Shown here piece by piece: positions 42,896 through 51,312 of a stretch of DNA of 64,000 nt. The stretch is from Azohydromonas australica DSM 1124 (GTDB lineage Bacteria > Pseudomonadota > Gammaproteobacteria > Burkholderiales > Burkholderiaceae_C), in the NCBI RefSeq assembly GCF_000430725.1, contig NZ_KE387204.1, forward strand, positions 193,241-257,240. The letters run 5' to 3'. The notes under the pieces are model-generated. The model worked only from the letters and a program-made list of their open reading frames with translations. It made no database searches and was not told where the DNA came from. The position numbers and the translations under genes were made by a program. The stretch's first letter is position 1. Every line of letters begins with the position of its first letter.

Positions 42896-43357
42896 ATGCC
42901 GTTCCGCCTGATCCACTGCATCTACGCCAGCGCCGCCGCGCGCGGGCTGCCGATTTCCGAGCTCACCACGCTGCTGCACGCCGCGCGCCGGCGCAATGCG
43001 CAACTGGACATCACCGGCATGCTGCTGTACGCCGAGGGAAGTTTTTTCCAGGTGCTCGAAGGCCCGGCCGCCGTGGTGGATGCGCTGTTCGCCCAGATCC
43101 AGACCGATGCGCGTCACGAGCAGGTGACGCTCATCATCCGCGAGCCCATCACGCGGCGCACCTTCGCCGACTGGACCATGGGCTTCGACACCGCCTCGCG
43201 CGAGGAGCTTGACGGCCTGAGCGGCGTCAACGACTTCCTCGGCAGCGCGCGCTCGTTCATCGAGATCGACGCCGGCCGGGCCCATAAGCTGCTCGCCGGG
43301 TTCCGCGATGGACGCTGGCGCAAGAAGCCGGCGCCGCTGCCTACACACCAGGCTTGA
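42896..43357 (+). CDS. BLUF-domain blue-light photoreceptor
   Basis: A 153-residue BLUF protein that binds FAD and senses blue light. The key residues keep exact family spacing: Tyr10 (IHCIYAS), Asn34 (RRRNAQLDITGMLLY), Gln52 (GSFFQVLEGP), and Trp93 and Met95 (FADWTMGF). The distances 24, 18 and 41 equal those of the AppA photoreceptor. A C-terminal helix region of about 55 residues follows and probably carries the signal. The stop is two bases before the start of an EAL-domain gene, so the photoreceptor very likely controls that phosphodiesterase in trans. Confidence 0.93.
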   Translation: MPFRLIHCIYASAAARGLPISELTTLLHAARRRNAQLDITGMLLYAEGSFFQVLEGPAAVVDALFAQIQTDARHEQVTLIIREPITRRTFADWTMGFDTASREELDGLSGVNDFLGSARSFIEIDAGRAHKLLAGFRDGRWRKKPAPLPTHQA

Positions 43358-43359
43358 GC

Positions 43360-44079
43360 ATGAGCACACCACCGGCCGACGCCTTGCCCGCCTACTCCTA
43401 CGCCTTTCAACCCATCATCGATGCGGTCGGGCGGCAGGTGTACTCGGTCGAGGCGCTGGTCCGCGGCGCGGCCGGGGAGCCGGCCTGGAGCGTGCTGCAG
43501 CAGGTACCGCCCCAGCTCAAGTACCGGTTCGACCAGGACAGCCGCGAAGTGGCCATCGCCCTGGCGGCACGGCTGGGCCTGAGCCACCACCTCAACCTCA
43601 ACTTCCTGCCGCAAGGCCTGTACGCCTCGCCCACGGCCATCAGCTCCACGCTGGAGGCGGCCCGACGGCACGGCATTCCCGCCGAGCGCCTGGTGCTGGA
43701 AGTGACGGAGGAAGAGGTCATCGACGACCAGGCGCACTTCGCCGACCAGATCCAGCAGTACCGCAGCCTGGGCCTGAAGGTAGCGATCGATGACTTCGGC
43801 GCCGGCTACTCGGGGCTGAACCTGCTGGCGGAGTTCCAGCCCGACCAGGTCAAGATCGACATGAAGCTCGCGCGCGGCATCGAGCGGCACGGTCCGCGCC
43901 AGGCCATCGTGCGCGCCATCGCCCAGGTCTGCGGCGACCTGGGCATCGACGTCATCGTCGAGGGCGTCGAGAGCCTTGAGGAGTACCGCTGGTTCAGGGA
44001 CCAGGGCATCTACCTGTTCCAGGGCTACCTGTTCGCCCGGCCGCTGTTCCAGGGTTTCCCGGAAGTGCGCTACCCCTGA
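43360..44079 (+). CDS. EAL-domain c-di-GMP phosphodiesterase
   Basis: A 239-residue stand-alone EAL domain that hydrolyses c-di-GMP. Active-site positions are complete: SVEALVRG (Glu31), LNLNFLPQ (Asn81), LEVTEEE (Glu114), AIDDFGAGYSG (Asp144, Asp145), VKIDMKL (Lys165), IVEGVES (Glu201) and LFQGYLF (Gln221). No GGDEF, PAS or membrane part is present. It begins two bases after the BLUF stop. BLUF and EAL are fused in proteins such as BlrP1 and YcgF; here they are two separate genes. Two PilZ receptors 7 kb away could sense the result. Confidence 0.95.
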   Translation: MSTPPADALPAYSYAFQPIIDAVGRQVYSVEALVRGAAGEPAWSVLQQVPPQLKYRFDQDSREVAIALAARLGLSHHLNLNFLPQGLYASPTAISSTLEAARRHGIPAERLVLEVTEEEVIDDQAHFADQIQQYRSLGLKVAIDDFGAGYSGLNLLAEFQPDQVKIDMKLARGIERHGPRQAIVRAIAQVCGDLGIDVIVEGVESLEEYRWFRDQGIYLFQGYLFARPLFQGFPEVRYP

Positions 44080-44082
44080 GCC

Positions 44083-44994
44083 TCAGCCCGGCGCCACCCC
44101 GCGCAGCTTCATCAGGTTGGGCAGCGGCGCCGAGCGGCGCAGCACGTCCTCCGACAGCCACTCCGCGGCGCGCCGCGCACGCTGCGCCACCACCGCCGGC
44201 GGCAGCTGCAGGTTGTCCTCGTTGCAGACGTTGAGGCCGTAGTCGCCGCGGTAGCTCATGCGGTCCAGCCGCAGCGTCAGTTCCGCCAGCCGCGCCGCCA
44301 GCACGCCCTCGCCGGGAAAGACGCTCAGGGGCTCGCAGTCCGCGCCCGGCGCCTCGCACAGCATGTCGGACAGTTGCACGAGGAACAGCTTTTCCGGGTC
44401 GATCTCGTCCAGCGTCTCCAGCGAGGTGCCTTCCGCCAGCGCATGGCCCGCGTCCAGGCCCAGGCCGAGATTGGGGCAGTCGGCGCGGCTGACCACGTCC
44501 CACGCGATGGCGAAGTCGTTGACGTGGTGCCCCGCCGCCACGGCCTTGTAGGCGATGCGCACGCCCAGCGGCACCGCCAGCATCGCCAGCTTGCGCAGGT
44601 CGCGCGCCATGGCGTCGAGGTCGCCGCCGGGCTGCGCCGCGGCGGTGGAGGAGGTGGCCACCAGCAGGCGGCAGCCCACCGCGCGGCAGCTCTCCAGCAT
44701 CGACTTGGCGATGTCCACCTTGTAGTCGTGCAGCGGGCCCTGCAGGCCCTCGAAGTCGCGCAGCGCCTGGAAGGCCGAGACGCGCAGCCCGCTGGCCCGC
44801 ACCGCCTCCACCGCGGCCTCGAAACCCGCGGCGTCGCCGGCCAGGTCGCGCGCCTGCAGCGTCAGCTGCGTGAAGCCGGCCTCGCGCATCGCGCGCAGCC
44901 GCGCCTGCAGCGGCCCGGCCAGCGCGGCGCTGTCCAGGGCGAAGTCGTCGAAGTGGTTCATGCCCACCGCCGCTTGCGTGCCCGCCGCGCTCAT
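44083..44994 (-). CDS. Sugar phosphate isomerase/epimerase-like TIM barrel, probable 3-dehydroshikimate dehydratase
   Basis: A 303-residue xylose-isomerase-like TIM barrel. Signatures are GMNHFDDFALDSAALAGPLQ, GCRLLVATSSTAAAQ, GHHVNDFAIAWDVVSRADC, LGLGLDAGHALAEGTSLE and FLVQLSDMLCEAPG. These fit the N-terminal catalytic half of QuiC-type 3-dehydroshikimate dehydratases, which yield protocatechuate. The ATG overlaps the stop of the upstream VOC-family gene by four bases. Context with an aroE-like gene, a ShiA-like transporter and an IclR regulator supports the role. Another sugar-acid isomerase function cannot be excluded. Confidence 0.82.
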   Translation of the reverse strand: MSAAGTQAAVGMNHFDDFALDSAALAGPLQARLRAMREAGFTQLTLQARDLAGDAAGFEAAVEAVRASGLRVSAFQALRDFEGLQGPLHDYKVDIAKSMLESCRAVGCRLLVATSSTAAAQPGGDLDAMARDLRKLAMLAVPLGVRIAYKAVAAGHHVNDFAIAWDVVSRADCPNLGLGLDAGHALAEGTSLETLDEIDPEKLFLVQLSDMLCEAPGADCEPLSVFPGEGVLAARLAELTLRLDRMSYRGDYGLNVCNEDNLQLPPAVVAQRARRAAEWLSEDVLRRSAPLPNLMKLRGVAPG

Positions 44995-45878
44995 TGCGGC
45001 AGCTCGTGCTGGACCAGCTCGAAGCTCATGCCGCCAAGGTACGGCCGCGTGAGCGCCCCGCGCGCGTCGGTGTGCACGCTGCCGGCCTCGATGAACTCGA
45101 TGCCCCGCGCGCGCAGCTCGCGCACCGCGCCCAGCACGTCCGGCGTGCCGAAGGCCACGCGGTGCAGCGTCTCGTCCTGGTCGATCTCCAGCGCGTCGAA
45201 CTGCGGCTCGATGAGCTGCAGGTAGAACGAGGCGTCCGGGCTGCGCAGCACGCGCCCGGTGGGCAGGATGCCGAAGCGCTCCTCGTCGGGCAGCGCGCTG
45301 AAGCCCAGCAGCTCGGCGTAGAACTCGCTCCAGTCGTCGGTGCGGCCCGGGCCGATGTACTGCACCACGCCGAAGCCGTGCAGCCCGGCCACCGCCGGGG
45401 GCTGCTGCTCCACGCCGGGGATGGGCGTGAAGTCCACGTCGTAGATCGAGAATTCCTTGTAGCGGTCCACGAAGTACAGGCGGCTGGCGCCCGCGCCGTG
45501 GATGGCCGGGATGTGCAGCTCCATCACCTCCACCCGGGGCGGCACGCCCCAGGCGCCGCGCTCCAGCGCGCGGCGGTACGCGGCCGCGGCGTCGCGCACG
45601 CGCAGCGCGATGGCCGAGATCACCGGCGTCTCGGGCAGCTGCGCCGCCGCCGGCAGCCCGCTGCCGTGGGCGTTGACGATGAAGTTCATGCCGCCCTGGC
45701 GGTACAGCAGCACTTCGCGCGACCGGTGCCGCGCCACGGGCCTGAAGCCCATCATCTCCAGCACCTGCCCGAAAGCCTGGGGCTTGCTGGTTGCGAACTC
45801 GATGAACTCGATGCCGTCGAGGCCCAGCGGGTTCGGTGCGGCACCGATGGCTTCGCGGTCGGGGAGGCTAGGGGGCAT
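44991..45878 (-). CDS. VOC/4-hydroxyphenylpyruvate dioxygenase-like protein
   Basis: A 295-residue protein of the HPPD-like vicinal oxygen chelate fold, with two repeated modules. The first begins DGIEFIEFATSKPQAFGQVL and the second GLHGFGVVQYIGPGRTDDWS. Possible metal ligands lie in LHRVAFGTPD and MSFELVQHELP. This matches the C-terminal half of fused QuiC proteins rather than true HPPD, which is longer. The last bases overlap the dehydratase start (ATGA), so the two halves are probably made together. ATG at 45878 is preferred over an upstream GTG at 45941. Confidence 0.8.
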   Translation of the reverse strand: MPPSLPDREAIGAAPNPLGLDGIEFIEFATSKPQAFGQVLEMMGFRPVARHRSREVLLYRQGGMNFIVNAHGSGLPAAAQLPETPVISAIALRVRDAAAAYRRALERGAWGVPPRVEVMELHIPAIHGAGASRLYFVDRYKEFSIYDVDFTPIPGVEQQPPAVAGLHGFGVVQYIGPGRTDDWSEFYAELLGFSALPDEERFGILPTGRVLRSPDASFYLQLIEPQFDALEIDQDETLHRVAFGTPDVLGAVRELRARGIEFIEAGSVHTDARGALTRPYLGGMSFELVQHELPQ

Positions 45879-45960
45879 GTCGAACTTCCGGCAGAGGTGA
45901 TGCGTGATACGGGGATTCTGCCCCCGGCGCCACGTGCTCACGCCGGAGGCCGGCGCTGCG

Positions 45961-46980
45961 TCACTTGGACGCCGCGCGCACCTTCTCCACCTCGGCCATC
46001 ACCTCCTTGACCAGCGGCTCGCCCACCTGCGCCGTGAGCTTGTCCATGGCCGGCTTGGCGCGCTCGCGCAGCTTGGCGACCTCCGCGGCGGGCAGCTCGT
46101 GCACCTGCATGCCGCGCTTCTTCAGCTCGTCCAGCGCCTTGGCCGCCTCCTCGCGCGCGACCTTGCGCTGGTAGAGCGCGGTCTCGCTGGCGGCGTCCTG
46201 CAGGATCTTCTTCTCGTCGGCGGAGAGCTTGTCCCAGAACTTCTTGCTCACGATCACCGCCTGCGGCGTGTACATGTGGTTCGTGAGCGTGAGGTGCTTG
46301 CTGACCTCGTAGAACTTCTCGTTGACGATGTTGAGCAGCGGGTTGGTCATGCCGTCGATGGCCCCCTGCTCCAGCGCGGTGTAGGTCTCGGTGTAGGGCA
46401 TGGGCGTGGCCACGGCGCCGATGGCGTTCATGAAGTCCACGTACTGCGACGTGGGGATCACGCGCATCTTCATGCCCTTGAGGTCGTCGGCCTTCTGGAT
46501 CGGCTTCTTCACCGTGTGCATCTGGCGGAAGCCCAGGTCCCAGTAGGCCAGGCCCACCAGCCCGCGCTCCTGCAGCTTGTCCAGCAGCTTGCGGCCCACC
46601 GGGCCGTCGGCCACCGCGTCGGCTTCCTTCACGTTGTTGAACATGAAGGGGTAGTCGAAGACCGCCATCTCCTTGACGTTGCCGGCGAGCAGGCTGGCGT
46701 TCATCACGTTCATCTCGACCGTGCCGCCCTGCATGGCCGACACCACCTGCGCGTCCGGGCCCAGCGTGCCGCCGGGGAAGGGCTTCACGGTCAGCTTGCC
46801 GCCGCTCTTCTGGGCGACGAGCTCGGCGAACTTCTCCACGCCCATCACCTGCGGATGGCCCTTGTTGCTGGCCGCGGGGAACTTGATGGTCCGGGCCTGG
46901 ATGTCGGCCGCCAGCGCGGGCAGGCTCAACAGGGAAGCGCCGGCCAGGGCGGCGGCGAGCAGGGTGCGACGCAGGGTCAT
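45961..46980 (-). CDS. TRAP transporter substrate-binding protein (DctP family)
   Basis: A 339-residue periplasmic binding protein. The signal peptide ends PALAAD. Family signatures are IKFPAASNKGHPQVMGVEKF, LGPDAQVVSAMQGGTVEM, the carboxylate-binding arginine region KGMKMRVIPTSQYVDFMNAI and the helix-turn segment PYTETYTALEQGAIDGMTNP. It should bind an organic acid, here plausibly quinate, shikimate or protocatechuate-like acids. No dctQ or dctM membrane genes are beside it; an MFS gene stands next instead. AAGGAGACAACC precedes the ATG at 46980. Confidence 0.93.
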   Translation of the reverse strand: MTLRRTLLAAALAGASLLSLPALAADIQARTIKFPAASNKGHPQVMGVEKFAELVAQKSGGKLTVKPFPGGTLGPDAQVVSAMQGGTVEMNVMNASLLAGNVKEMAVFDYPFMFNNVKEADAVADGPVGRKLLDKLQERGLVGLAYWDLGFRQMHTVKKPIQKADDLKGMKMRVIPTSQYVDFMNAIGAVATPMPYTETYTALEQGAIDGMTNPLLNIVNEKFYEVSKHLTLTNHMYTPQAVIVSKKFWDKLSADEKKILQDAASETALYQRKVAREEAAKALDELKKRGMQVHELPAAEVAKLRERAKPAMDKLTAQVGEPLVKEVMAEVEKVRAASK

Positions 46981-47077
46981 GGTTGTCTCCTTGGACGTTC
47001 TTGGGGATGCGAAGTTAAGCCCTGGCACGGACGGCGGCGCACTGGCCGTTCCGCCCATTGGGCCGGGATGCGCCGTT

Positions 47078-48466
47078 TCAGCGCTGCGCGAGCGACTGCA
47101 GGCGCAGCCGTTCGTACTCGGCACGGTCCATGGGCACCGCGTCGCGGTTGCCCAGGTCGGTCATGGCGACGCGGTGCGTCTCGCGGGCGCTCCACGCGGC
47201 CAGCGCGGCCACCACCGTGATGCCGAAGGTGATGGCGCCCACCGTCATCGGGATGTTGCTCGCCCCGGGCGGGGCCACGGCGGTGAACACGGCCGGCAGC
47301 ATCGCCGTCACCAGCGTGCCCAGGTTCTGCGAGATGGCCATGGCCGAGACGCGGGTGCGGGTGGGGAACAGCTCGGGATAGAAGCTGGGGAACACGGCGT
47401 TGTAGCCCTGGTAGACGATGCCCCACATCAGGATCGACATCGCGATGGCCAGCGGCACGTGGTGGATGCTGATGGCGTAGAGGTAGACGAAGGACAGCGC
47501 CCCCGAGGCCAGCGCGCCCACGATGATGGGCGGGCGGCGGCCGATGCGGTCCGACAGCCGGCCCACGAGCGGGATCACCCCCACCGCCACGATGTTGCCC
47601 AGCACCGGGATCCACAGGTAGACGTCCTTCTCGAAGCCGATGCCGTAGCCCGGCTGCACCGCGTAGGCGGCGCCGAAGATGGTGGTGACCACGGGGATGA
47701 CGTTCATCAGCGCCATGCACACCACGCGCAGCATGTCGCGCCAGCTCTCGGTGATGGCCTGCACGAAGGGCGCCTTGGGCACGTGGCCCTCGCGCACCTC
47801 CTCGGCGAAGGCGGGCGTCTCGTCCACCTCGCGGCGGATGACGTAGCCCACCACGATCACCACGAAGCTCAGCAGGAAGGGGATGCGCCAGCCCCAGCTG
47901 TTGAAGTCCTCCTTGGGCATGTAGTGCGCCAGCGGCAGGAACACCGCCGCGGCCAGGATCTGCCCGGCCTGCACGCCCTGCAGCGTGAAGCTGGAGAAGT
48001 AGCCGCGGCGGCCGAAGGGCGCGTGCTCCAGGATCATCGAGCTGGCGCCCGAGATCTCGCCGGCCACGGCGAAGCCCTGGATCAGCCGCATCACCACCAG
48101 CAGCGCCGGCGCCAGCAGCCCGGCCTGCGCGTAGGTCGGCAGCAGGCCCACGCCGATGGTGGAGAAGCCCATCAGGAACATGCACATCACCAGCACGCGC
48201 TTGCGCCCCAGCGTGTCGCCCCAGTGACCCAGCACGAAGGCGCCGATGGGGCGCGCCACGTAGCCCACGCCGTAGGTGGCCAGCGAGGCGATGATGGCCG
48301 TGGTGGGATCGGCGCTCGGGAAGAACAGCTGCGGGAAGATCAGCGACGCCGCGGTGGCGTAGATGAAGAAGTCGTAGTACTCCAGCGCGGAGCCGATCCA
48401 GCCGCTGGCCGTGGCCTTCCTGGTCTGGTGCGCACCGTGGGGGTCATGGGATGCCAAGCTGGCCAT
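47078..48466 (-). CDS. MFS transporter of the MHS type (shikimate/quinate-like)
   Basis: A 462-residue 12-helix permease of the metabolite:H+ symporter subfamily. The start TASGWIGSALEYYDFFIYAT and the loop GHWGDTLGRKRVLVM (sugar-porter-like signature) are typical. MRLIQGFAVAGEISGAS and the second half GRLSDRIGRRPPIIVGAL repeat the pattern. The closest known types include ShiA for shikimate. In the same operon as an aroE-like gene, a dehydroshikimate dehydratase and an IclR regulator, uptake of shikimate or quinate is the best guess. Confidence 0.9.
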   Translation of the reverse strand: MASLASHDPHGAHQTRKATASGWIGSALEYYDFFIYATAASLIFPQLFFPSADPTTAIIASLATYGVGYVARPIGAFVLGHWGDTLGRKRVLVMCMFLMGFSTIGVGLLPTYAQAGLLAPALLVVMRLIQGFAVAGEISGASSMILEHAPFGRRGYFSSFTLQGVQAGQILAAAVFLPLAHYMPKEDFNSWGWRIPFLLSFVVIVVGYVIRREVDETPAFAEEVREGHVPKAPFVQAITESWRDMLRVVCMALMNVIPVVTTIFGAAYAVQPGYGIGFEKDVYLWIPVLGNIVAVGVIPLVGRLSDRIGRRPPIIVGALASGALSFVYLYAISIHHVPLAIAMSILMWGIVYQGYNAVFPSFYPELFPTRTRVSAMAISQNLGTLVTAMLPAVFTAVAPPGASNIPMTVGAITFGITVVAALAAWSARETHRVAMTDLGNRDAVPMDRAEYERLRLQSLAQR

Positions 48467-48492
48467 CTCTAGTCTCCAGGGGTTGTGTGGGT

Positions 48493-49341
48493 TCAGAGCG
48501 TGCCCACCAGGGCGCGCACGGAGCTGAGGTCGGACCGAACCGCGCTCGCGGCATCGGCCAGGCCGAAGAAATCGAGGTAGTCGGGCACCTGCTGCACCAG
48601 CATCTCGAAGCCGGGGAAGGCGCGGATGCCGCGCGCGGTGCAGGCCCGCAGCAGCGGCGTGCCCTGCGGCTTCATCAGGATGTCCACCACGGTGGCGTGG
48701 GGCTCCAGGCGCGCCACGTCGAAGGGCAGGGCATCGTCGGCGCGCAAGCCCAGCGGGGAGGCGTTGATCACGAGGTCGAAGCCCGCGGGGTCGTTGCCGG
48801 CGGCCACCACCCGCGTGCCGGCGGCGTTGCGCGCCAGCAGCTGCGCGAGCTGGGCGGCGCGGTCGCCGAGGTCGTTGAGCGCCAGCACTTCCAGGCCCTC
48901 GTCCAGCAGCGCGGCGGCGATGGCCGCGCCGGCGCCGCCGCTGCCCACCAGCAGCGCGCGCCGCCCGCGCGGCTCGAAGCCGAAGTGGCGCAGCGCCCCG
49001 GTGAAGCCGCGGCCGTCGAAGAGCGCGCCTTCCAGGCTGCCGTCGGCGTTGCGCCGCACGGCGTTGACGGCCTGCGCCAGCTCGGCATGGCGGTCCCAGC
49101 GCTCCAGCAGCGGCAGCACCAGCGGCTTGTGCGGGATGGTCAGCCACAGCCCGTCGATGTTGCCGGCCGACAGCACCGCGCGGCAGAAGCCCGGCGCGTC
49201 CTCGCGGCGCACCTGCGCCGGCACCAGCACCGCGTCGATGCCGTGGCGCTCGAACAGCGGGTTGAACAGCCGCGGCGCCTGCACCTGCGACACCGGGTCG
49301 CCCAGCACCATGAACACGCGAGTCGTACCGGAAATCTGCAT
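48493..49341 (-). CDS. Shikimate/quinate dehydrogenase-family protein
   Basis: A 282-residue AroE-family oxidoreductase. The N-terminal substrate domain has VFMVLGDPVSQVQAPRLFNP and the catalytic lysine in WLTIPHKPLV. FDGRGFTGALRHFGF holds the conserved aspartate. The nucleotide fold has RALLVGSGGAGAAIAAALLD, and INASPLGL follows. Residues in the first motif (VSQVQAP for the usual ISHSLSP) differ from biosynthetic AroE and suggest a catabolic or paralogous enzyme. It is the first gene of the minus-strand operon, divergent from the IclR gene. Confidence 0.88.
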   Translation of the reverse strand: MQISGTTRVFMVLGDPVSQVQAPRLFNPLFERHGIDAVLVPAQVRREDAPGFCRAVLSAGNIDGLWLTIPHKPLVLPLLERWDRHAELAQAVNAVRRNADGSLEGALFDGRGFTGALRHFGFEPRGRRALLVGSGGAGAAIAAALLDEGLEVLALNDLGDRAAQLAQLLARNAAGTRVVAAGNDPAGFDLVINASPLGLRADDALPFDVARLEPHATVVDILMKPQGTPLLRACTARGIRAFPGFEMLVQQVPDYLDFFGLADAASAVRSDLSSVRALVGTL

Positions 49342-49438
49342 GGCCGAAAAACTCTGGTCGGGTTGACGCCGATCACGGCGCGAGGGGCGCAATGTAGGCA
49401 GCCAGCCTGCGCAAAAGCACATCCCGCACACTCAAGAT

Positions 49439-49474
49439 GTCCGACAATCGGACTTAACTGTCCGGTCTTCGGAC
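49439..49474. promoter_or_regulatory. Paired palindromes, probable IclR operator
   Basis: GTCCGACAATCGGAC (49439-49453) and GTCCGGTCTTCGGAC (49460-49474) share GTCCG/CGGAC arms, and their centres are 21 bases apart, two helical turns. They lie between the divergent aroE-like and iclR genes, 18 bases before the iclR start. This fits binding by a tetrameric or paired IclR dimer that controls both directions. Confidence 0.75.
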
Positions 49475-49492
49475 GTTTTTCTGGTTTTCCCT

Positions 49493-50299
49493 ATGCACCA
49501 CCACGTCCCTGCAGACCCGGCCGACGGCACCCAGCCGGCGTTTCCCATCGACCCGGCCGACCTGATCGCCGGATTGGGGCGCGGGCTGCAGGTGATCGAG
49601 AGCTTCGACGACGACCACCCGCGCATGTCGGCAGCGGAGGTGTCGGCGCGCACCGGCATTCCGCGCACGGCCGCACGGCGCTACCTGCTGAGCCTGTGCC
49701 ATTTCGGCTATGCCGAGACGGACGGCAAGCGCTTCTGGCTGGCGCCGCGGGTGCTGCGCCTGGGGCAGGCCTACCTGGATGCGGCGCGGCTGCCGCGGCT
49801 GGTGCAGCCCTTCATCCAGCGCCTGTCCATGGCCACGGGCGAGACGGTGAACGTGAGCGTGCTGGACGGGCACGAGGTGGTGTACGTCGCGCGCAGCAAC
49901 AGCCCGCGCGTGGTGTCCATCGGCTTCCACGCGGGCGCGCGCGTGCCGGCGCACGTGGTGGGCCCGGGCACCGTGCTGCTGGCGGCGCTGCCGGACGAGG
50001 CGCTGCAGGCCTGGGTGGCGGCGCACCCCTTTGCCGGCTTCAGCGCCGGCACGGTGACGGCGCCGGAGCTGTTCCTGGCGCAGGTGCGCGCCGCGCGCGG
50101 GCAGGACGGCTGGATCGCGCGCGGCGCGCTGGACCCGGGCCTGGTGGGCGTGGCCGTGCCGCTCAAGGACCGCCGCGGAGAGACCAAGGCCGCCATCGGC
50201 ATGACGCTGCAGGCGCAGTTCTGGAGCGACGACCAGATCAACGCGAAGCTGCTGCCGGGGCTGCTGGAGACGGCGCAGACGCTGCGGCCGCTGGTGTGA
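49493..50299 (+). CDS. IclR-family regulator (PcaU/QuiR-like)
   Basis: A 268-residue IclR protein. The winged helix is ADLIAGLGRGLQVIESFDDD then MSAAEVSARTGIPRTAARRY. The effector domain has SMATGETVNVSVLDGHEVVY, RVPAHVVGPGTVLLAALPDE and VAVPLKDRRGETKAAIGMTL. The sequence resembles regulators of protocatechuate and quinate genes (PcaR, PcaU, PobR). It is divergent from the five-gene operon 48-44 kb and has the paired palindromes just upstream. Its inducer could be protocatechuate, shikimate or quinate. Confidence 0.93.
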   Translation: MHHHVPADPADGTQPAFPIDPADLIAGLGRGLQVIESFDDDHPRMSAAEVSARTGIPRTAARRYLLSLCHFGYAETDGKRFWLAPRVLRLGQAYLDAARLPRLVQPFIQRLSMATGETVNVSVLDGHEVVYVARSNSPRVVSIGFHAGARVPAHVVGPGTVLLAALPDEALQAWVAAHPFAGFSAGTVTAPELFLAQVRAARGQDGWIARGALDPGLVGVAVPLKDRRGETKAAIGMTLQAQFWSDDQINAKLLPGLLETAQTLRPLV

Positions 50300-50602
50300 C
50301 GGAACGGGCGCCACCCCAATATCCGCATTGAATGGACTGCAGGGCGGCAAAGTATCAAACACATTCCGTTACCACACGAAACAAGCGACGGCTCGGACGA
50401 TCAAAAGGACAATTGAAGACTTTATTCTAATTTCACGAAAATATTTTTAGCGACATGATTCCCGACGCCGCAGCCATCAAACCAAACCTGTCCGCACGAT
50501 GCGCAGAGTTTGATATTGATATCTGCACTGGAATCCCGAGCAATTCTCGCGGATCCGCAAAGGCGCGAAAACCATTCCAACCAACGACGAACAGGGAAGA
50601 TC
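50300..50602. other. AT-rich intergenic region before a PEP-CTERM gene
   Basis: About 300 bases with a strong fall in GC (50340-50480 has many A/T runs). No gene is seen. The AT-rich part probably contains the promoter of the PEP-CTERM gene that follows. Confidence 0.5.
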
Positions 50603-51283
50603 ATGAAGCCGAACGCCATCACGCCGAAAATCAACAAGGCCACGGGCCTGGCCGGGCTGCTGCTTGCAGCGCTCCTGCCGGTGTCCCAGGCACACGCCAA
50701 CTTGGTGAACAACGGCAGCTTCGAGGACGGCAACGTCGGTTTCGCAACGAGCTATGACCATCCCCCGTCGGGCACTCTCGGCGGCGCGGGCCAATATTCG
50801 ATCAACGGCAATCCCAAAGTCGCCCACGGCGGGTTTGCCAGTATTGCGCCGCAAGACGGCTCGCTGATGTTCGTGGCCAATGGCGCCGAAGACCAGCGCA
50901 TGGTCTGGAGCCAGTCCGGCATCTCGGTGCTGGCGCACACGAATTACGATTTTTCCGCTTGGCTGACCACGCTCATCGAAGGCGACTCCGTTGACTTCGA
51001 ATTCCGGATCAATGGCGTCAAGGTGGGCGCTCAGTATTCGACCGGGGAAACCGTGGGCTGGAGCCAGTTCAATACCACCTGGAACTCGGGCAACAGCACT
51101 GCGGTGATCCTGTCCATCGTGGACCTGAGCACCGGGGCCGGTGGCAACGATTTCGCGCTGGACAACATCACCTTCGAACAGTCCGCCTCCGCCGTGCCCG
51201 AGCCCGCCTCGCTGGCGCTGGTGGCCGTGGGCCTGTCGGGCGCGCTGTTCAGCAGCCGCCGCCGGCGCCAGGCGGGCCGCTGA
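50603..51283 (+). CDS. PEP-CTERM sorting-domain exoprotein
   Basis: A 226-residue secreted protein. The signal peptide is GLAGLLLAALLPVSQAHAN. The mature part NLVNNGSFEDGNVGFATSYD, YDFSAWLTTLIEGDSVDFEF and DFALDNITFEQ is a jelly-roll carbohydrate-binding-like domain. The end SAVPEPASLALVAVGLSGAL then FSSRRRRQAGR is a full PEP-CTERM signal (PEP box, helix, basic tail). Such proteins are cleaved and sorted by exosortase, which is not encoded in this window. ATG at 50603 follows AGGGAAGATC. Confidence 0.88.
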   Translation: MKPNAITPKINKATGLAGLLLAALLPVSQAHANLVNNGSFEDGNVGFATSYDHPPSGTLGGAGQYSINGNPKVAHGGFASIAPQDGSLMFVANGAEDQRMVWSQSGISVLAHTNYDFSAWLTTLIEGDSVDFEFRINGVKVGAQYSTGETVGWSQFNTTWNSGNSTAVILSIVDLSTGAGGNDFALDNITFEQSASAVPEPASLALVAVGLSGALFSSRRRRQAGR

Positions 51284-51312
51284 GGCCGCCGGGCGCCGCC
51301 ACGGCGCCTGCC

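Noticed and set aside
44991..45878. True 4-hydroxyphenylpyruvate dioxygenase
   Set aside because: It is shorter than HPPD and sits with a dehydroshikimate dehydratase-like gene; no tyrosine catabolism genes are near.
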